Origin: Phytomonas francai
Lineage: Eukaryota > Euglenozoa > Kinetoplastea > Trypanosomatida > Trypanosomatidae
Length of the DNA: 64,000 bases
Assembly: GCA_001766655.1 (NCBI GenBank)
Contig: MJCC01000002.1
Coordinates: 715,050-779,049 of the forward strand
Direction of reading: 5' to 3'
The notes beneath the pieces are model-generated. The model had not been told where the DNA came from, did not search any database, and worked only from the letters and a program-made list of their open reading frames with translations. The position numbers were made by a program, and so were the translations under genes. Of this stretch, positions 1 through 9,979 are shown one piece after another; the first letter of the stretch is position 1, and each line of letters opens with the position of its first letter.

Positions 1-999
1 AACGTGCACGGCGCCATCTTCACGAACCTCACCCCGATCCAGCAAAAGAAGCAGGAGGAGATGCTCTACGGCGTCAACATCCCCGAGACGCGCGCGATGC
101 GCTTTGAGGAAGAGCACCCCATGCTCGCGACGGCGCTCCGACAGCTGCAGGGCCAGCCGAAGGGGTTCCCGTTTTGGTACCGCAAGTACCCGACGCGGCG
201 GCACGCCTACGGGCGCCGGTTCAGCATCCCGGAGGAGATGCTCGAGGGTTACGCGCCGGCGATCCAGCGCGCGCTCGCGCCGGCGATGATGAGCCTGCGG
301 GAGCGCCACTTCGCGCAGGAGGCGCTCTACATGGAGCGCTACGCCGAGCACGACTTCGACACGACCAGCCCCGCGGTGCTCGCGGCGAAGCGGGCGCTGA
401 AGATGCGCGTGCTGCGCAACCACCTCCTGACGAACCCCCACAACAACATCCTCAAGGTCGTGCTCGCGAACACGGAGCGGAAGCTCGCGCACGCGCTGCG
501 GCGGCTGCGCAAGGTCGACTTCCGCCGCTACTGGGAGGTGGTGCGCGACCACGACGTCCAGGACCTCCTGCAGCCGGCGAACCTCGTGACCTACCGCTAC
601 GGGGGGTACTGGCGCTACGACTGGAACGCGGGGCTCGCGATCAGCACGCGGCTCCCCGACGTCCTCGACCCGCGCGGGCTCAACGGCTGCGTCGAGACCG
701 GGCGCTCCCGCGCCGAGGTCGCCCGCGACCTCGGCCTCGCCTACACCCGCCCCCTCCAGGAGAACGAGAAGAAGCAGCTCGCCGAGCAGGCCGTCTACTA
801 CGAGCGCCTCGCCAAGTTCAAGCTCGAGCAGCCCCAGGCCGCACGGGAGCAGGAGCGGGAGCGCTTCGTGCGCAAGTTCTCCGGGATGTTCCTCAAGCTG
901 GACGTTAAGTCCGGCGCGCCGGACTTCCCGAGCACCTATCGTAAGCTCCTAGGGACGAAGGTGATACGATGGGCCTCAAAGCGACACGGTCCGATGTAG
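1..999 (+). CDS. Mitochondrial small-subunit ribosomal protein uS15m-like, 5' end cut by window
   Basis: The reading frame is open from the first base, so the true start lies outside the window; about 332 codons are visible, ending in TAG. Around residues 135-185 there is an S15-like segment: a basic helical stretch with HNNILKVVLANTERKL, then RRLRKVDFRRYWEVV and HDVQDLL. This resembles the bacterial S15 signature in which a basic helix is followed by a 'lanes-of-Arg, Y..li..L' helix. S15 binds SSU rRNA in the central domain. The length (over 330 residues against about 90 in bacteria) fits the strongly extended mitoribosomal proteins of kinetoplastids. Up to about base 910 the gene is extremely GC-rich, then drops abruptly to the local average in its last 30 codons. 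The family call rests on recognising the helix pattern; a different basic mitoribosomal protein is possible. Confidence 0.6.
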   Translation, partial: NVHGAIFTNLTPIQQKKQEEMLYGVNIPETRAMRFEEEHPMLATALRQLQGQPKGFPFWYRKYPTRRHAYGRRFSIPEEMLEGYAPAIQRALAPAMMSLRERHFAQEALYMERYAEHDFDTTSPAVLAAKRALKMRVLRNHLLTNPHNNILKVVLANTERKLAHALRRLRKVDFRRYWEVVRDHDVQDLLQPANLVTYRYGGYWRYDWNAGLAISTRLPDVLDPRGLNGCVETGRSRAEVARDLGLAYTRPLQENEKKQLAEQAVYYERLAKFKLEQPQAAREQERERFVRKFSGMFLKLDVKSGAPDFPSTYRKLLGTKVIRWASKRHGPM

Positions 1000-1618
1000 T
1001 ATCTTGCCTTAGAGGGATGGAAGGCGACCCCTAATCTACTTGAATCGCGGTGCAGTCCAGTTTAGGGGAGGGGAAAGGGACTGAAGAGGTGGTCTAAGAT
1101 TTATTTATCTTTCCCAGCATGACCTCTTTTTTTGTCTCCTGTTATCACAGGCGTGAGTTGAAAAGGGAAGGGACACCAGAATCGGAAAATGATAGGGCAA
1201 TCTTGCACTCCTTTTTTTTTTTTATCTGTGAAACCGCGTAGGGCGGAGAGGATGAGGAGCTTTTAGTGTTCTTCTTGTAGTGTTGTTATTATCATCTGTT
1301 TGCTGGTATAACCTTTCATAGAATGAAGTCCATTTCATTCCGGTTTATTCTGTGTGCCTGAGGCTATGATCAGGAAAAATACAAAGCTAAAGCGCATTCA
1401 ATACGTCGGTGACGGGCCTTCCAACCCCTCTCCCTCCCTCCTCTCCTTTCATTTATATTTATTATTGTAATATGAGACCTTATTTTTGGTGGTGCTACAT
1501 CTTTTTTTTTTTTTTTGCGAACCTTGTTTTGACTTAAAAAAAAAACTATTAACGATATATAATCGGTTCAGTAGCGACAACAGGGAGCAAAAACAGTCTG
1601 TAGAAGGTACTTTCAGTA
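1000..1618 (+). other. Intergenic/UTR spacer
   Basis: No gene seen. The spacer holds a T-run near 1211-1222 and a second long pyrimidine tract at 1502-1516, followed by an A-run and then the first plausible spliced-leader acceptor AG at 1570-1571. No tRNA-like or snoRNA-like structure was recognised. Confidence 0.7.
1502..1571 (+). promoter_or_regulatory. Polypyrimidine tract and spliced-leader acceptor AG
   Basis: A run of 15 T residues (1502-1516) is followed at 1570-1571 by an AG that lies 47 bases upstream of the ATG at 1619. This is the usual kinetoplastid arrangement for trans-splicing. The choice of AG is inferred; no transcript data are available. Confidence 0.5.
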
Positions 1619-2053
1619 ATGGGCTATACACGTGAGCGTACAAATCGGCATTTCTTCGTCGCACGTGCGAACGCGTTTTTCTCGCGTCTCCCCATCCCTC
1701 GCATTCAGCGGTCCATGGCCATGGATGCTATCAAGAGGGGCCACATGAAGCCGTGGAAGTACACAAAGGAGCAGATTCTCGGTTCACCTATTACGTGTAC
1801 TTTTGATTATAACCCAAGACCAGTGCGTCTTATTGGTACGGTGATGGATGCTCACACGGAGGAGACAAGCATCAAGGGGGGGCTGAAGGTCTACGCGCGA
1901 AATGAGGAAACCAACATGATGCTCTGGATCCCGGCAGGAAATCCCAAGCTGAAATACGAAGTGACATCTGCGAAGGGTAGTTTCCAGCATTACTTGAATG
2001 AGAGAGATAAGTGGGATGAGGCGTGGCTAACAGGGCGTGCGCGTATTAAATAG
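1619..2053 (+). CDS. Conserved-looking hypothetical protein, probably mitochondrial (144 aa)
   Basis: The frame begins at ATG 1619 and ends in TAG. The first 32 residues are rich in Arg, Phe and Ala with almost no acidic residues (RTNRHFFVARANAFF), as in a mitochondrial targeting peptide. An alternative start is the Met-Ala-Met pair near residue 33. The rest is compact, soluble and basic, with a KPWKYTKEQ segment and a beta-rich centre ending in WIPAGNPKLKYEV. I do not recognise the family. Its position next to an uS15m-like gene is not informative, because kinetoplastid gene units are not functionally grouped. It could be a small mitoribosomal or other organelle protein. Codon use is like that of the neighbours to the right and unlike the GC-rich gene to its left. 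Confidence 0.75.
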   Translation: MGYTRERTNRHFFVARANAFFSRLPIPRIQRSMAMDAIKRGHMKPWKYTKEQILGSPITCTFDYNPRPVRLIGTVMDAHTEETSIKGGLKVYARNEETNMMLWIPAGNPKLKYEVTSAKGSFQHYLNERDKWDEAWLTGRARIK

Positions 2054-2409
2054 AGAGCGCCAGAGGGGTTGTGATGGGGTGGAGGGTGAGTGGTAATGTG
2101 AGATTCTTCAGGCATCGCAGCGGGGGTATGGCGTATGACTCATGAATTAGATCTTTACAAAGGAAGAGGAAGGTGACCAAAAACCATGTGGTTCAGGAAA
2201 AGGTCTAGCGAATTATACCTTTTCACTCCCCTCCTCGACTTGTTCTTATTATTTTCGTTATTCTCAATGCTTGAATGCGATTTTAGGACATAAACAAAGT
2301 TATTTGCGTGGGGATAAATTATCTTTTACGCATTATATAAGATATTTTTTATTTGTTTGAAATAATAGGAATTCTAAGACACACACGCAGAGAGCCTCAC
2401 AGTGACAAA
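2054..2409 (+). other. Intergenic/UTR spacer
   Basis: No gene seen. A pyrimidine-rich stretch at about 2218-2245 is followed by an AG at 2285-2286, a plausible trans-splice acceptor for the next gene. Confidence 0.6.
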
Positions 2410-3135
2410 ATGCCAGAGGCAACAGATATGCAGTTGATGGAGATGGACATGATACAAGGCATGTACGATACTTTTGAGTCGATTAGCGTAGATCCACCGA
2501 GCTACTCCATTCTCTTGGCTGCTAGTGCGGATGACCCTCCGGAGTTGAAGGTTACGGTGACCTACCCTACCGAAGAGTACCCAGAGTTCGCTTCCTGCAG
2601 CATTGGGGTTGAGAGCATTTCAAAAAAACGGCGCATTCAGATAGTTAACCTTATTAAGGAAATCGAAGCGACATGTAGTGAAAACATCGGTGTCCATGTG
2701 GTTGTGTTGGTACTGCAGCAAATACAAGACTTTCTCACAAGCAACGCACAGCAGGATGAGAAGGCAGAACTTATACGGCGTGGTGAAACGATGAGCAAGC
2801 TTGCGATGCAGAATCCAGTGAAGCATGATTTAACAATTACGGTAGGAACGGCTGTAACCAAGGAGCTTTTTGCCGAATGGAGCCGTAAACATCGTGCAGA
2901 AAAGGAGATGCTCCGCAGTGAAAGGGCAAAGAGGGAGCAAATTAATAGTAGCAGCAAAGTTTGTACTGGTGGCGGGGCTCCAGGGAAACTCACAGGGCGA
3001 CAGATGTGGGATTCAACATTGAGGAACGCTGATTGGCAGCTCTTTAAAGATGCTGAGGATGGCGAAGAGGATGTGGACTTCGAAGTTTTTGATCTGGAAG
3101 AGGACTTTGACTTCGATGAAGATGAAGTGTCATAG
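2410..3135 (+). CDS. RWD-domain protein of the RWDD1/GIR2 (DFRP2) type
   Basis: The first ATG in the frame is at 2410; the frame continues upstream but only with a TTG. The product is 241 residues, matching RWDD1-type proteins (about 240). Residues 1-110 form an RWD domain: an N-terminal helix (MQLMEMDMIQGMYDTF), beta strands with LKVTVTYPTEEYP, and a helical segment to about residue 115. A charged coiled-coil follows, then an LTGRQMW motif near residue 199 and a strongly acidic tail, both typical of RWDD1/GIR2. In yeast and animals these proteins bind the DRG2/Rbg2 GTPase and, through the RWD domain, Gcn1, linking ribosome stalling to stress signalling. The family call comes from domain order and the C-terminal motif; the partners are inferred from the family. 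Confidence 0.8.
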   Translation: MPEATDMQLMEMDMIQGMYDTFESISVDPPSYSILLAASADDPPELKVTVTYPTEEYPEFASCSIGVESISKKRRIQIVNLIKEIEATCSENIGVHVVVLVLQQIQDFLTSNAQQDEKAELIRRGETMSKLAMQNPVKHDLTITVGTAVTKELFAEWSRKHRAEKEMLRSERAKREQINSSSKVCTGGGAPGKLTGRQMWDSTLRNADWQLFKDAEDGEEDVDFEVFDLEEDFDFDEDEVS

Positions 3136-3493
3136 GATACTGGGCTTGATGAGACATCGACCTTCTCATCGGAACTATTCAAAGGAGAAGGAAAGTTAGC
3201 ACGCGTACGTTTGAGAAGGTTTGTAAGTTAAATGCGCACTCTTCTTGTTACGACTAAGAGTAAAGGTAAAGAAAAAATGCCAAGGAAGCCTGTCATTCAC
3301 ACTTAGTCTTCATTGAATAAACCTCTTGAGGATGAAAGGTTCCGAACGAAATCCAATATAAATCTATTTAATCCATCTTTCTATATATTGGGCTATTGTT
3401 AACACCACCCAAGCTGCCGCGTACATGCGAGGCGTACCCTCACAAAATCATTCAAATTAGCAATCTCTAAAGGCATCGTTCTGAGCGGGACTG
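3136..3493 (+). other. Intergenic/UTR spacer
   Basis: No gene seen. It holds the 3' UTR of the RWD gene and only a weak pyrimidine tract (about 3375-3392) before AG 3412-3413, upstream of the DnaJ-like gene. Confidence 0.6.
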
Positions 3494-5059
3494 ATGCGGG
3501 GTGCTACGCTCAGCTGTTGCAGATGGGCTAAGGGGCACCGCTATGATCGGATCTCGGGTTTGTCTATCACCCGTTTGAAGGATCAATATCGTGTGTTCAG
3601 CACTATAAAGAGTGGACATGATCAGCAAAAGGAAAGCCTTTTTAATAAATTGGGCTTTACAGGTAAAAAGGAGGACCAGTTCATTCAACGTCCCTTCAGC
3701 GATCTTGAAGCGAGTTTTGTTTTACAAGCTGAGAAGCTTCGCGACCCGGTACACGACCCCAAGGATAGGGCACGCCTGGAGGAGCTCAAAGAAGCCTATT
3801 TGCTCCTGAGAGATGACAGCTTCCGCCGTAACTATGCAAGCCACCATTACAGCTCCAACGACGCGCGGCTTCACGTACTCCATGACGGTGGCCAGGTCGC
3901 GGCGAACTTTAACCCAGAGCATCAGGAGTTTGATTATATCAATCATACGGTCCGGGGGGTAGGCTTGGAAGGGGGCCAGTGCGGCATAGGCAGCAACGGT
4001 GGCGCCCATGTCGTGCGATCGTTTGGGGACACCCAGGACGCCTTTCGCAACGCCACCGGCATGGGCGCGTCGACGCCCCGCAGCTGCGACGTTCACGCGC
4101 ACGACGCGGCGGCGGCCAAGGCCCCGGCGCGGGGCGAGAGCATCTCGTTTGTGCTCAAGATCAGCTTCGAGGAGGGCCTGGCGGGCTGCAGCCGGGTGAT
4201 CGAGTACCGGAAGAACCTCCGCTGCGAGCGCTGCGAGGGGCGCGGGGTGGGGCCGCGGGCGCGGGTGCGCGCCTGCCCCCAGTGCCTCGGCCGCGGCAGC
4301 GTGCACCTCCCGAGCGCGACCTACCACATCGAGCGGCGGTGCCGGCATTGCGGGGGGGAGGGCGCGGCGTCCCCGCCGGCCTGCGCGAGCTGCCAGGGCC
4401 GCGGCGTGCGGCTCGGCCGGGCGGTGCGGCTGCCCGTCCGGGTGCCCCCCGGCACCGCCGCGAGCACCCTCACGCGGCTTCCGCAGAAGGGCCACGACGG
4501 CGCCCGCGGCGGCCGCGCCGGCGACCTCCTGCTCACGATCCTGGTCGCCGAGCACCGCTTCTTTGAGCGCCGCGGCGACCACCTGCATGCGATGCTGCCG
4601 CTGCCGCTCTCCACCGCGCTACTCGGTGGGGTGGTGACGGTGGCGACGCTGGAGGGACCCGCGCCGCTGCGGGTGCCGCCATGTGTGCGAAATGGACAGA
4701 TCTTGCCCTTGTCAGCGTTCGGTCTGCCACGGGGGGGCCACACCGGTGGGGATACAACAGGAAATCGCACGACTGCCAACGCGGAGAATGACCCGCGCAC
4801 GGTCGAGGGTTCGAGTTCGAGTCCACAGAAAGGGGATGTGTTTTACCACGCACTTGTTCTTATTCCGAACGGAGGACGTTTAACAGGAAGGCAAAAGGAA
4901 GCCCTTGGGCAATACGAACGTGCCACGGAGGCCTCTCCGGACCAGGAGTTGAAGGCATCTGAGGCCAAATTCGATACAAGTGATGGCAAGGGTTCCGAGG
5001 AGCGAATGCAACACTGTGCGACACTGAAGTTAAAGTATAGGCATTGGTTCTGTGAGTGA
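3494..5059 (+). CDS. Type I DnaJ-like (Mdj1-type) protein with degenerate J-domain
   Basis: The 521-residue product starts at ATG 3494 with an Arg/Ser/Cys-rich, acid-poor leader that looks mitochondrial. Residues about 68-120 align with helices II-IV of a J-domain (LEELKEAYLLLRDDSFRRNY resembles the 'f..i.eAYevLsD...R..YD' pattern), but no HPD tripeptide is present; the equivalent position reads RDPVHDP. From residue 244 to about 307 there are four complete CxxCxGxG zinc-binding repeats (CERCEGRG, CPQCLGRG, CRHCGGEG, CASCQGRG). The substrate-binding region follows (VPPGTAASTLTRLPQKGHDG, GDLLLTILVAEHRFFERRGD, TALLGGVVTVATLEG). The overall order is that of DnaJ/Mdj1. Without HPD it should not stimulate Hsp70 ATPase in the usual way, so it may act as a holdase or regulator. 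Bases about 4040-4680 are far more GC-rich than the rest of the gene. Confidence 0.85.
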   Translation: MRGATLSCCRWAKGHRYDRISGLSITRLKDQYRVFSTIKSGHDQQKESLFNKLGFTGKKEDQFIQRPFSDLEASFVLQAEKLRDPVHDPKDRARLEELKEAYLLLRDDSFRRNYASHHYSSNDARLHVLHDGGQVAANFNPEHQEFDYINHTVRGVGLEGGQCGIGSNGGAHVVRSFGDTQDAFRNATGMGASTPRSCDVHAHDAAAAKAPARGESISFVLKISFEEGLAGCSRVIEYRKNLRCERCEGRGVGPRARVRACPQCLGRGSVHLPSATYHIERRCRHCGGEGAASPPACASCQGRGVRLGRAVRLPVRVPPGTAASTLTRLPQKGHDGARGGRAGDLLLTILVAEHRFFERRGDHLHAMLPLPLSTALLGGVVTVATLEGPAPLRVPPCVRNGQILPLSAFGLPRGGHTGGDTTGNRTTANAENDPRTVEGSSSSPQKGDVFYHALVLIPNGGRLTGRQKEALGQYERATEASPDQELKASEAKFDTSDGKGSEERMQHCATLKLKYRHWFCE

Positions 5060-5808
5060 AATGGAAGGTGGATTTTTTTTTTGTGAATGCGTTTACAACA
5101 CGTAACAGAGGTGCACAACGCAAATCTACATCGACATCTGGTGTGTACAAGCAAGTCGGCATGGAAACAAAGGAAATACATTTATTGGGATTAAAGAGAA
5201 ATGTTTTTTCCTTTTTGTAAACAATAGCAAGACACACATACAAAAAAAAAAAGACTGACTTTTACTGATGAGTTGCCGATAACAACATTTATATTTTTAT
5301 GTATGTTCTTTGCCTAGGCGTGATATTAGTGCTTTTCCTATTTTTTTTTCTTATTTTTTAAAAATATATCAAGGGAAAGGTGTTGAATTCTATGGGATTC
5401 AATAAATAAATAATACGAAGAATAACTAACTCCTTGACATCTCAAACTAATTAAAACAGCTATTTCTTAGGGAAACATTCTATCATTTCAGCACTTTTAA
5501 GAGCACTGAATTTTACGGATGTTCTTTAATTTATAACTATATAATGCGAAGAGCAATAATATATCGGACTGCATGTAATTCTAAAAATTAATACGTTTCT
5601 TATGTAAAAATGCTCCATACTATATAAAGAGTCCCTTTTCCGCTTTAAGCATTTTCAAGTTTTTTTCTTTGATAAATTAATTACTCTGTAAAAGGAACCA
5701 ATTTAAAACGAAGTAGTAAAAAAATCCATTGACATAAATAAACACACGTCGTGTACAAATATATATATATAGATATTTATACTACCGACAACACAGTTTT
5801 GGACGGAA
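5060..5808 (+). other. Intergenic/UTR spacer
   Basis: No gene seen in these 750 bases. The stretch is AT-rich with several T-runs (5074-5082, 5341-5349, 5660-5668) and a short TA repeat near 5760-5770. No ncRNA was recognised. Confidence 0.7.
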
Positions 5809-7605
5809 ATGCACCACCATAAAGTATGCTCTGGAAGCTCCTATTATCTTCCCTCGCCGATGCTGCACTCGATTAACGCGGAAGATGAGCGCGTCAAGTT
5901 TATTGTGGTAACGGGTGGAGTGTGTAGCTCGCTTGGCAAGGGTATCACCACCAGCGCGACCGGGGCCTTGCTACGCGCCGCCGGTTACCGTGTCCATAGC
6001 ATCAAAATCGACCCCTACATCAACATCGACGCCGGACTGATGAGCCCCTTCGAGCACGGTGAGGTCTACGTACTGGAGGACGGCTGTGAGGCCGATCTTG
6101 ACCTCGGTAACTACGAGCGATGGATGAATGTGCATTTAAGACGCGAGCACAACATCACAACCGGCAAAGTTTACCAGAAGCTGATCGCAAAAGAGCGCGC
6201 GGGCGGGTTTTTGGGCAAGACGGTGCAGGTGGTTCCCCATTTCACAAACGAAGTTGTCGACCAAATCTTCGCGTTATGCCAGAAGCCTTTGGTCCCCGGA
6301 AGCTCTGAGTTGCCTCAGATCTGTATGATCGAGCTTGGGGGTACCGTGGGGGATATGGAATCCGAGAGCTTCGTAGAGGCCCTCCGTCGTCTGCGCTATT
6401 CCATCTTGCCGGAGGACTTTTGTCTACTTCACACCACCTACCTGCCCGTGTTTGGCGGAACTCAAAAGACGAAGCCGACGCAGCACAGCTGCCGAACTTT
6501 GCTCTCGCTCGGGCTCTCGCCAGATTTTCTGATATGCCGTAGCGAGCAGCCGCTAACGTTGGATGTGCGGGAAAAGCTTGGTAACCAGTGTGGTGTGCAG
6601 GTCAAGGATATCATCGGTGCCCCTGATGTTGACTGCCTTTATCAGATCCCGATCGAGTTCGCGGACCAGGGCCTCATTCATCGCATTATTCATAAACTGC
6701 GCCTTAAGCCCGCGCAGCCGGTGATGGGAGTACCCAACTACGAGTCTTTCAAAAATTTCACTAACATTCTACGCAATCCATCCAACATGACTGTACGAAT
6801 TGCCTTTGTCGGTAAGTATGTGACGGGCGGCAGCGATGCTTACTTCTCAGTATTGCAGACTTTTGAGCATTGCCAGCTAGCACTTCATGTTAAGATTGAC
6901 ATTCTCTACGTCGACAGTGAGGACCTGGAGGGCGTGAACGCCGAGGAAGCCAAGGAGGCGATTCTTGGTTGTGATGGTATCTTTGTTCCGGGTGGGTTTG
7001 GGGTGCGTGGGGTGAAGGGGATGTGTGAGGCCGTGCAGCTTGCACGCACCCACAACATCCCATACTTTGGTGTTTGCCTGGGGATGCAGGTCGCCCTGAT
7101 CGAGATCGCACGCAACGTCCTGGGTTGGGAGGACGCCAACAGCGAGGAGTTTGATCCAGAATCCACCCACCATATCGTGCGGATTATGGACGCTGACAGG
7201 ACCAAGATGGGCGCCAACATGCATCTTGGTGGACGCGATGTCTACATCCTTGATGACTCCTCGGTGCTTAAAAAGATATACTCCGGAGCGTCCGTGATTT
7301 TGGAGCGCCACCGGCACCGCTACGAGGTTAACACCCGCTACCTGGCTGAACTGCAGAGTGCGGGGGTTCTCATTTCAGGGGCATCAGACGCTGAGCTAGG
7401 CCCGCTTTCGCGTGTTGAGGCCATCGAGTATCCGTCGCTCCGCTTTTTCATGGCAGTGCAATACCATCCGGAGTTTGTCTCTTCCCCGCTGGATCCCTCC
7501 CCGCCATATTTGGCCTTCATGGCGGCAGTCGCGAGGCGAGATTACACCTGGCCCAAGGTGTGCACACAGCGCCGACTTTCCCAACGTTTTCGCAGCTCCC
7601 CATGA
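5809..7605 (+). CDS. CTP synthase (glutamine-hydrolysing)
   Basis: CTP synthase makes CTP from UTP, ATP and glutamine, the last step of pyrimidine nucleotide synthesis. The 598-residue product has the full two-domain architecture. After a 26-residue leader the synthetase domain begins with KFIVVTGGVCSSLGKG and continues through IKIDPYINIDAG, GEVYVLEDG and ELGGTVGDMES. The class I glutaminase domain follows (about residues 325-585), with the oxyanion motif FVPGGFGVRG, the nucleophile Cys423 in FGVCLGMQ, and the His553/Glu555 pair in YHPEF. All catalytic residues are present. The P-loop-like motif has Cys-Ser-Ser where most bacterial enzymes have Val-Ser-Gly. The product ends with a short basic tail after the glutaminase domain. 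From memory, CTP synthase is on T. brucei chromosome 1 along with MEAT1, which fits the TUTase gene further right. Confidence 0.97.
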   Translation: MHHHKVCSGSSYYLPSPMLHSINAEDERVKFIVVTGGVCSSLGKGITTSATGALLRAAGYRVHSIKIDPYINIDAGLMSPFEHGEVYVLEDGCEADLDLGNYERWMNVHLRREHNITTGKVYQKLIAKERAGGFLGKTVQVVPHFTNEVVDQIFALCQKPLVPGSSELPQICMIELGGTVGDMESESFVEALRRLRYSILPEDFCLLHTTYLPVFGGTQKTKPTQHSCRTLLSLGLSPDFLICRSEQPLTLDVREKLGNQCGVQVKDIIGAPDVDCLYQIPIEFADQGLIHRIIHKLRLKPAQPVMGVPNYESFKNFTNILRNPSNMTVRIAFVGKYVTGGSDAYFSVLQTFEHCQLALHVKIDILYVDSEDLEGVNAEEAKEAILGCDGIFVPGGFGVRGVKGMCEAVQLARTHNIPYFGVCLGMQVALIEIARNVLGWEDANSEEFDPESTHHIVRIMDADRTKMGANMHLGGRDVYILDDSSVLKKIYSGASVILERHRHRYEVNTRYLAELQSAGVLISGASDAELGPLSRVEAIEYPSLRFFMAVQYHPEFVSSPLDPSPPYLAFMAAVARRDYTWPKVCTQRRLSQRFRSSP

Positions 7606-9979
7606 TTGGCATAACAATCTATTTTGTGCCGAAGGGAAAACTGACTGTATGAGGCTAAGTAAATATGATCCTCACTGCCCCCCCCCCCTCTAAAAAGGGA
7701 AAATAAAATAAAAAATACAATAATGGACGTGGTTCGACAAGGTTATATATAAAGATACACAAGATATCGAGGATAATAATTTGGAGATCCAATAGAAGGG
7801 ATCTGTGTTGAGAAAGGGCAATAGAAGGATAATATGCGAATATTACAGCCTCAGAGGCGAATTTATCATTTAATATGCTTTCTATAGAAAACCATTCTAT
7901 ACATGCATCCTACAGTTTGTCATAAAGAAAGGGAAAAAAACCATAATACTAATCCAAGGAGGATGGGTCATTATGAGTGTCGTAGATTTTATGTTTCGGG
8001 GATTAAATGCTTAGAGAGGATGGCTTGGTTTAGGTTCAAAAAACAACAAAAACAATTCAAGGAACAAAATGTTGTTTGAAATTTTAGTTCTCTATTGGTG
8101 ATGCTGTTTCCCTTTTCGTGCAGGATATTAATTTTTGAAAAAACTATACCCGAATACGAATAGAATTTTTTTCATATATTTATCTAGTCGCTTTTCATAT
8201 TCACTGTTGTAGCAATAAATAGACATTTTTCAAGTCCATTTTTTTTGACTCAACATTTTATATAAAATACGTGATTCTGAATGAAAGGAAAGGGCTCCAA
8301 TTGGGAGCCTACAAAAATTGATACCTAATGCCTTCGATTAACCTATAATAACAGTAATTTTCTTTTCTAAAGTCTAAAAAGCGTTTTAATTAGACAGGAC
8401 GAATAGGGTGCGCGATAAAAAGATAAAACACAATGAATCGATAATTAATCTGTTTAATAATCGAATGTATGCGCATCCCTGTATTTCTAATCATTTTTTA
8501 AATATTTGGCAAAGTAGATGGAGTGTAATCAATCTCTATTGCTATTATTTACTTTGACGTTGGTTATTGTTTTCTCTTTCACATACGCATTGAAGTAATA
8601 TAATTTGAGGTTGAATTCTTTTCAGCCTGCCAAGGGGAGAAAAGTAACCTCCCACCCAGAGAGCATTCCTTCACATTTTGGAAGAGCGATTTAAGTCATT
8701 TAGAAAATAACTAACCAGTAGGCAAGATTTCGTTTACCAAAAGTATGGATGCTATTGCGCGGTCAAGTTCTGAATATCAAATTCGTCTCGGATGACTACT
8801 TTCTATGGAGGGAAATTGGGCAAATATTAGAATCTGATCGTCAACCGCGTAACAAATTACACCATTTCGTCTATCAAAAGAACGAATCTGATGATTACTG
8901 AGGTTTGAGTTTAGCAAACTTGTGTGGCTTTCAATATATGCTCACGCAGTTTTACAATTTTCTTTCACATTCGAAGACTTGTTATCTGTTGGACGACCAA
9001 CTGCTCCGAAGTAGAATCCTTCAAGAGGTTGAATGAACACAGGCAGCTATGTAGGAACATTACTCTACACGCTTCATGTATGTTCCTTCTTACTCTTCGA
9101 CCACATTCATTAGTTTAGCTCGGCTTATCAAAGTTGATAAACTGTTGGATTTTTTTTTGTATGTTTTACATAAAATTTATTTTGAAGAGAAAGTTCTCCA
9201 ATTTCATTCGAATGCGCTGTCGAATCAAAGGTAGGGTGCAACTAAGTATGCGGATAACCGAGTCGTGGATGGAAAAAGGAAAATTCTATGCTGTTCTAAT
9301 CTAATCACTATGAGCTGATGTTTTTCTTCTGTTTTAATTGTTCATACGAACTATTTTTATAACCAGGCCGTGCAGAGACAGCTTTCATTTCCATGGCCTT
9401 GTTGCCGTTTCTGTGGCTTGCTGTTCACTTTGATTTCCATTGCTATATGGTGCCTTTAGCTAAATGAAAGGGTATTACCAAGAACTGACAAGACATCAGG
9501 GAGTTCAGTAGAGAGGAAGAGAAAGAGCTTCAGAATGAGAGAAACCGTGGACAAAGGAAAATAAAATGTACAAAATGACAGAGCATAAGTTTTTGTGATG
9601 GTTGCCCATTGTCTTTGTGGGGATAAAAACTACGCGCAAACTGTCTTCTCTACTGATTTATCTGGATCATGGCTACTGTTCTGCTTTGAGACACAAGTTG
9701 CATGAGGTTCTCTTCAAATTTTTGTGGTATGCAAATATATCTGGTATTTACCATGTATTTATTCCCAGGACATCCATCTTTCTATCGGCGCCCATACTTT
9801 CTAAATGGAATTTTTTACCTTCTCAATATCCAACTGACCTGTGTTTAGGAAAAGATTTAGAACATAAATTACGTCATCGTACGCCTTATTGAAAATACGG
9901 CGCATCAAAAAGGAGAGCTACCCCTTCACACACAGATCTATCTATCTTTCTATCTATAATTATTGCTATTGTTATTACC
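7606..9979 (+). other. Long intergenic spacer, no supported gene
   Basis: This 2.4-kb stretch is AT-rich. It begins with a C-run (about 7679-7688) just after the CTP synthase stop. Two short open frames (about 8924-9118 and 9602-9892) lack an ATG start or recognisable content and are not called. No tRNA B-box or other RNA gene was recognised. CTATCT repeats at about 9938-9958 lie directly upstream of the MORN gene and serve as a pyrimidine tract, with AG at about 9934-9935. Confidence 0.65.

Noticed and set aside
174..908. Long alternative-frame ORF within the uS15m-like gene
   Set aside because: It arises from high GC content (few stops), is Arg/Ala/Pro-rich and has no family features; the S15-like frame explains the region.
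3979..4566. 195-codon + strand ORF in another frame
   Set aside because: Same cause as the antisense ORF; Arg/Ala/Pro-rich composition without a domain.
3722..4588. 288-codon antisense ORF opposite the DnaJ-like gene
   Set aside because: It lies in the GC-rich island, where all frames are open, and the sense frame has clear zinc-finger repeats.
9602..9892. 96-codon frame upstream of the MORN gene
   Set aside because: It starts with TTG, has no ATG and no recognisable motif, and overlaps the expected UTR.
5060..9979. Search for tRNA, snoRNA or 5S genes and CRISPR-like arrays in the long spacers
   Set aside because: No B-box-containing cloverleaf or regularly spaced repeats could be found by eye; homopolymers and TA tracts are the only repeats.
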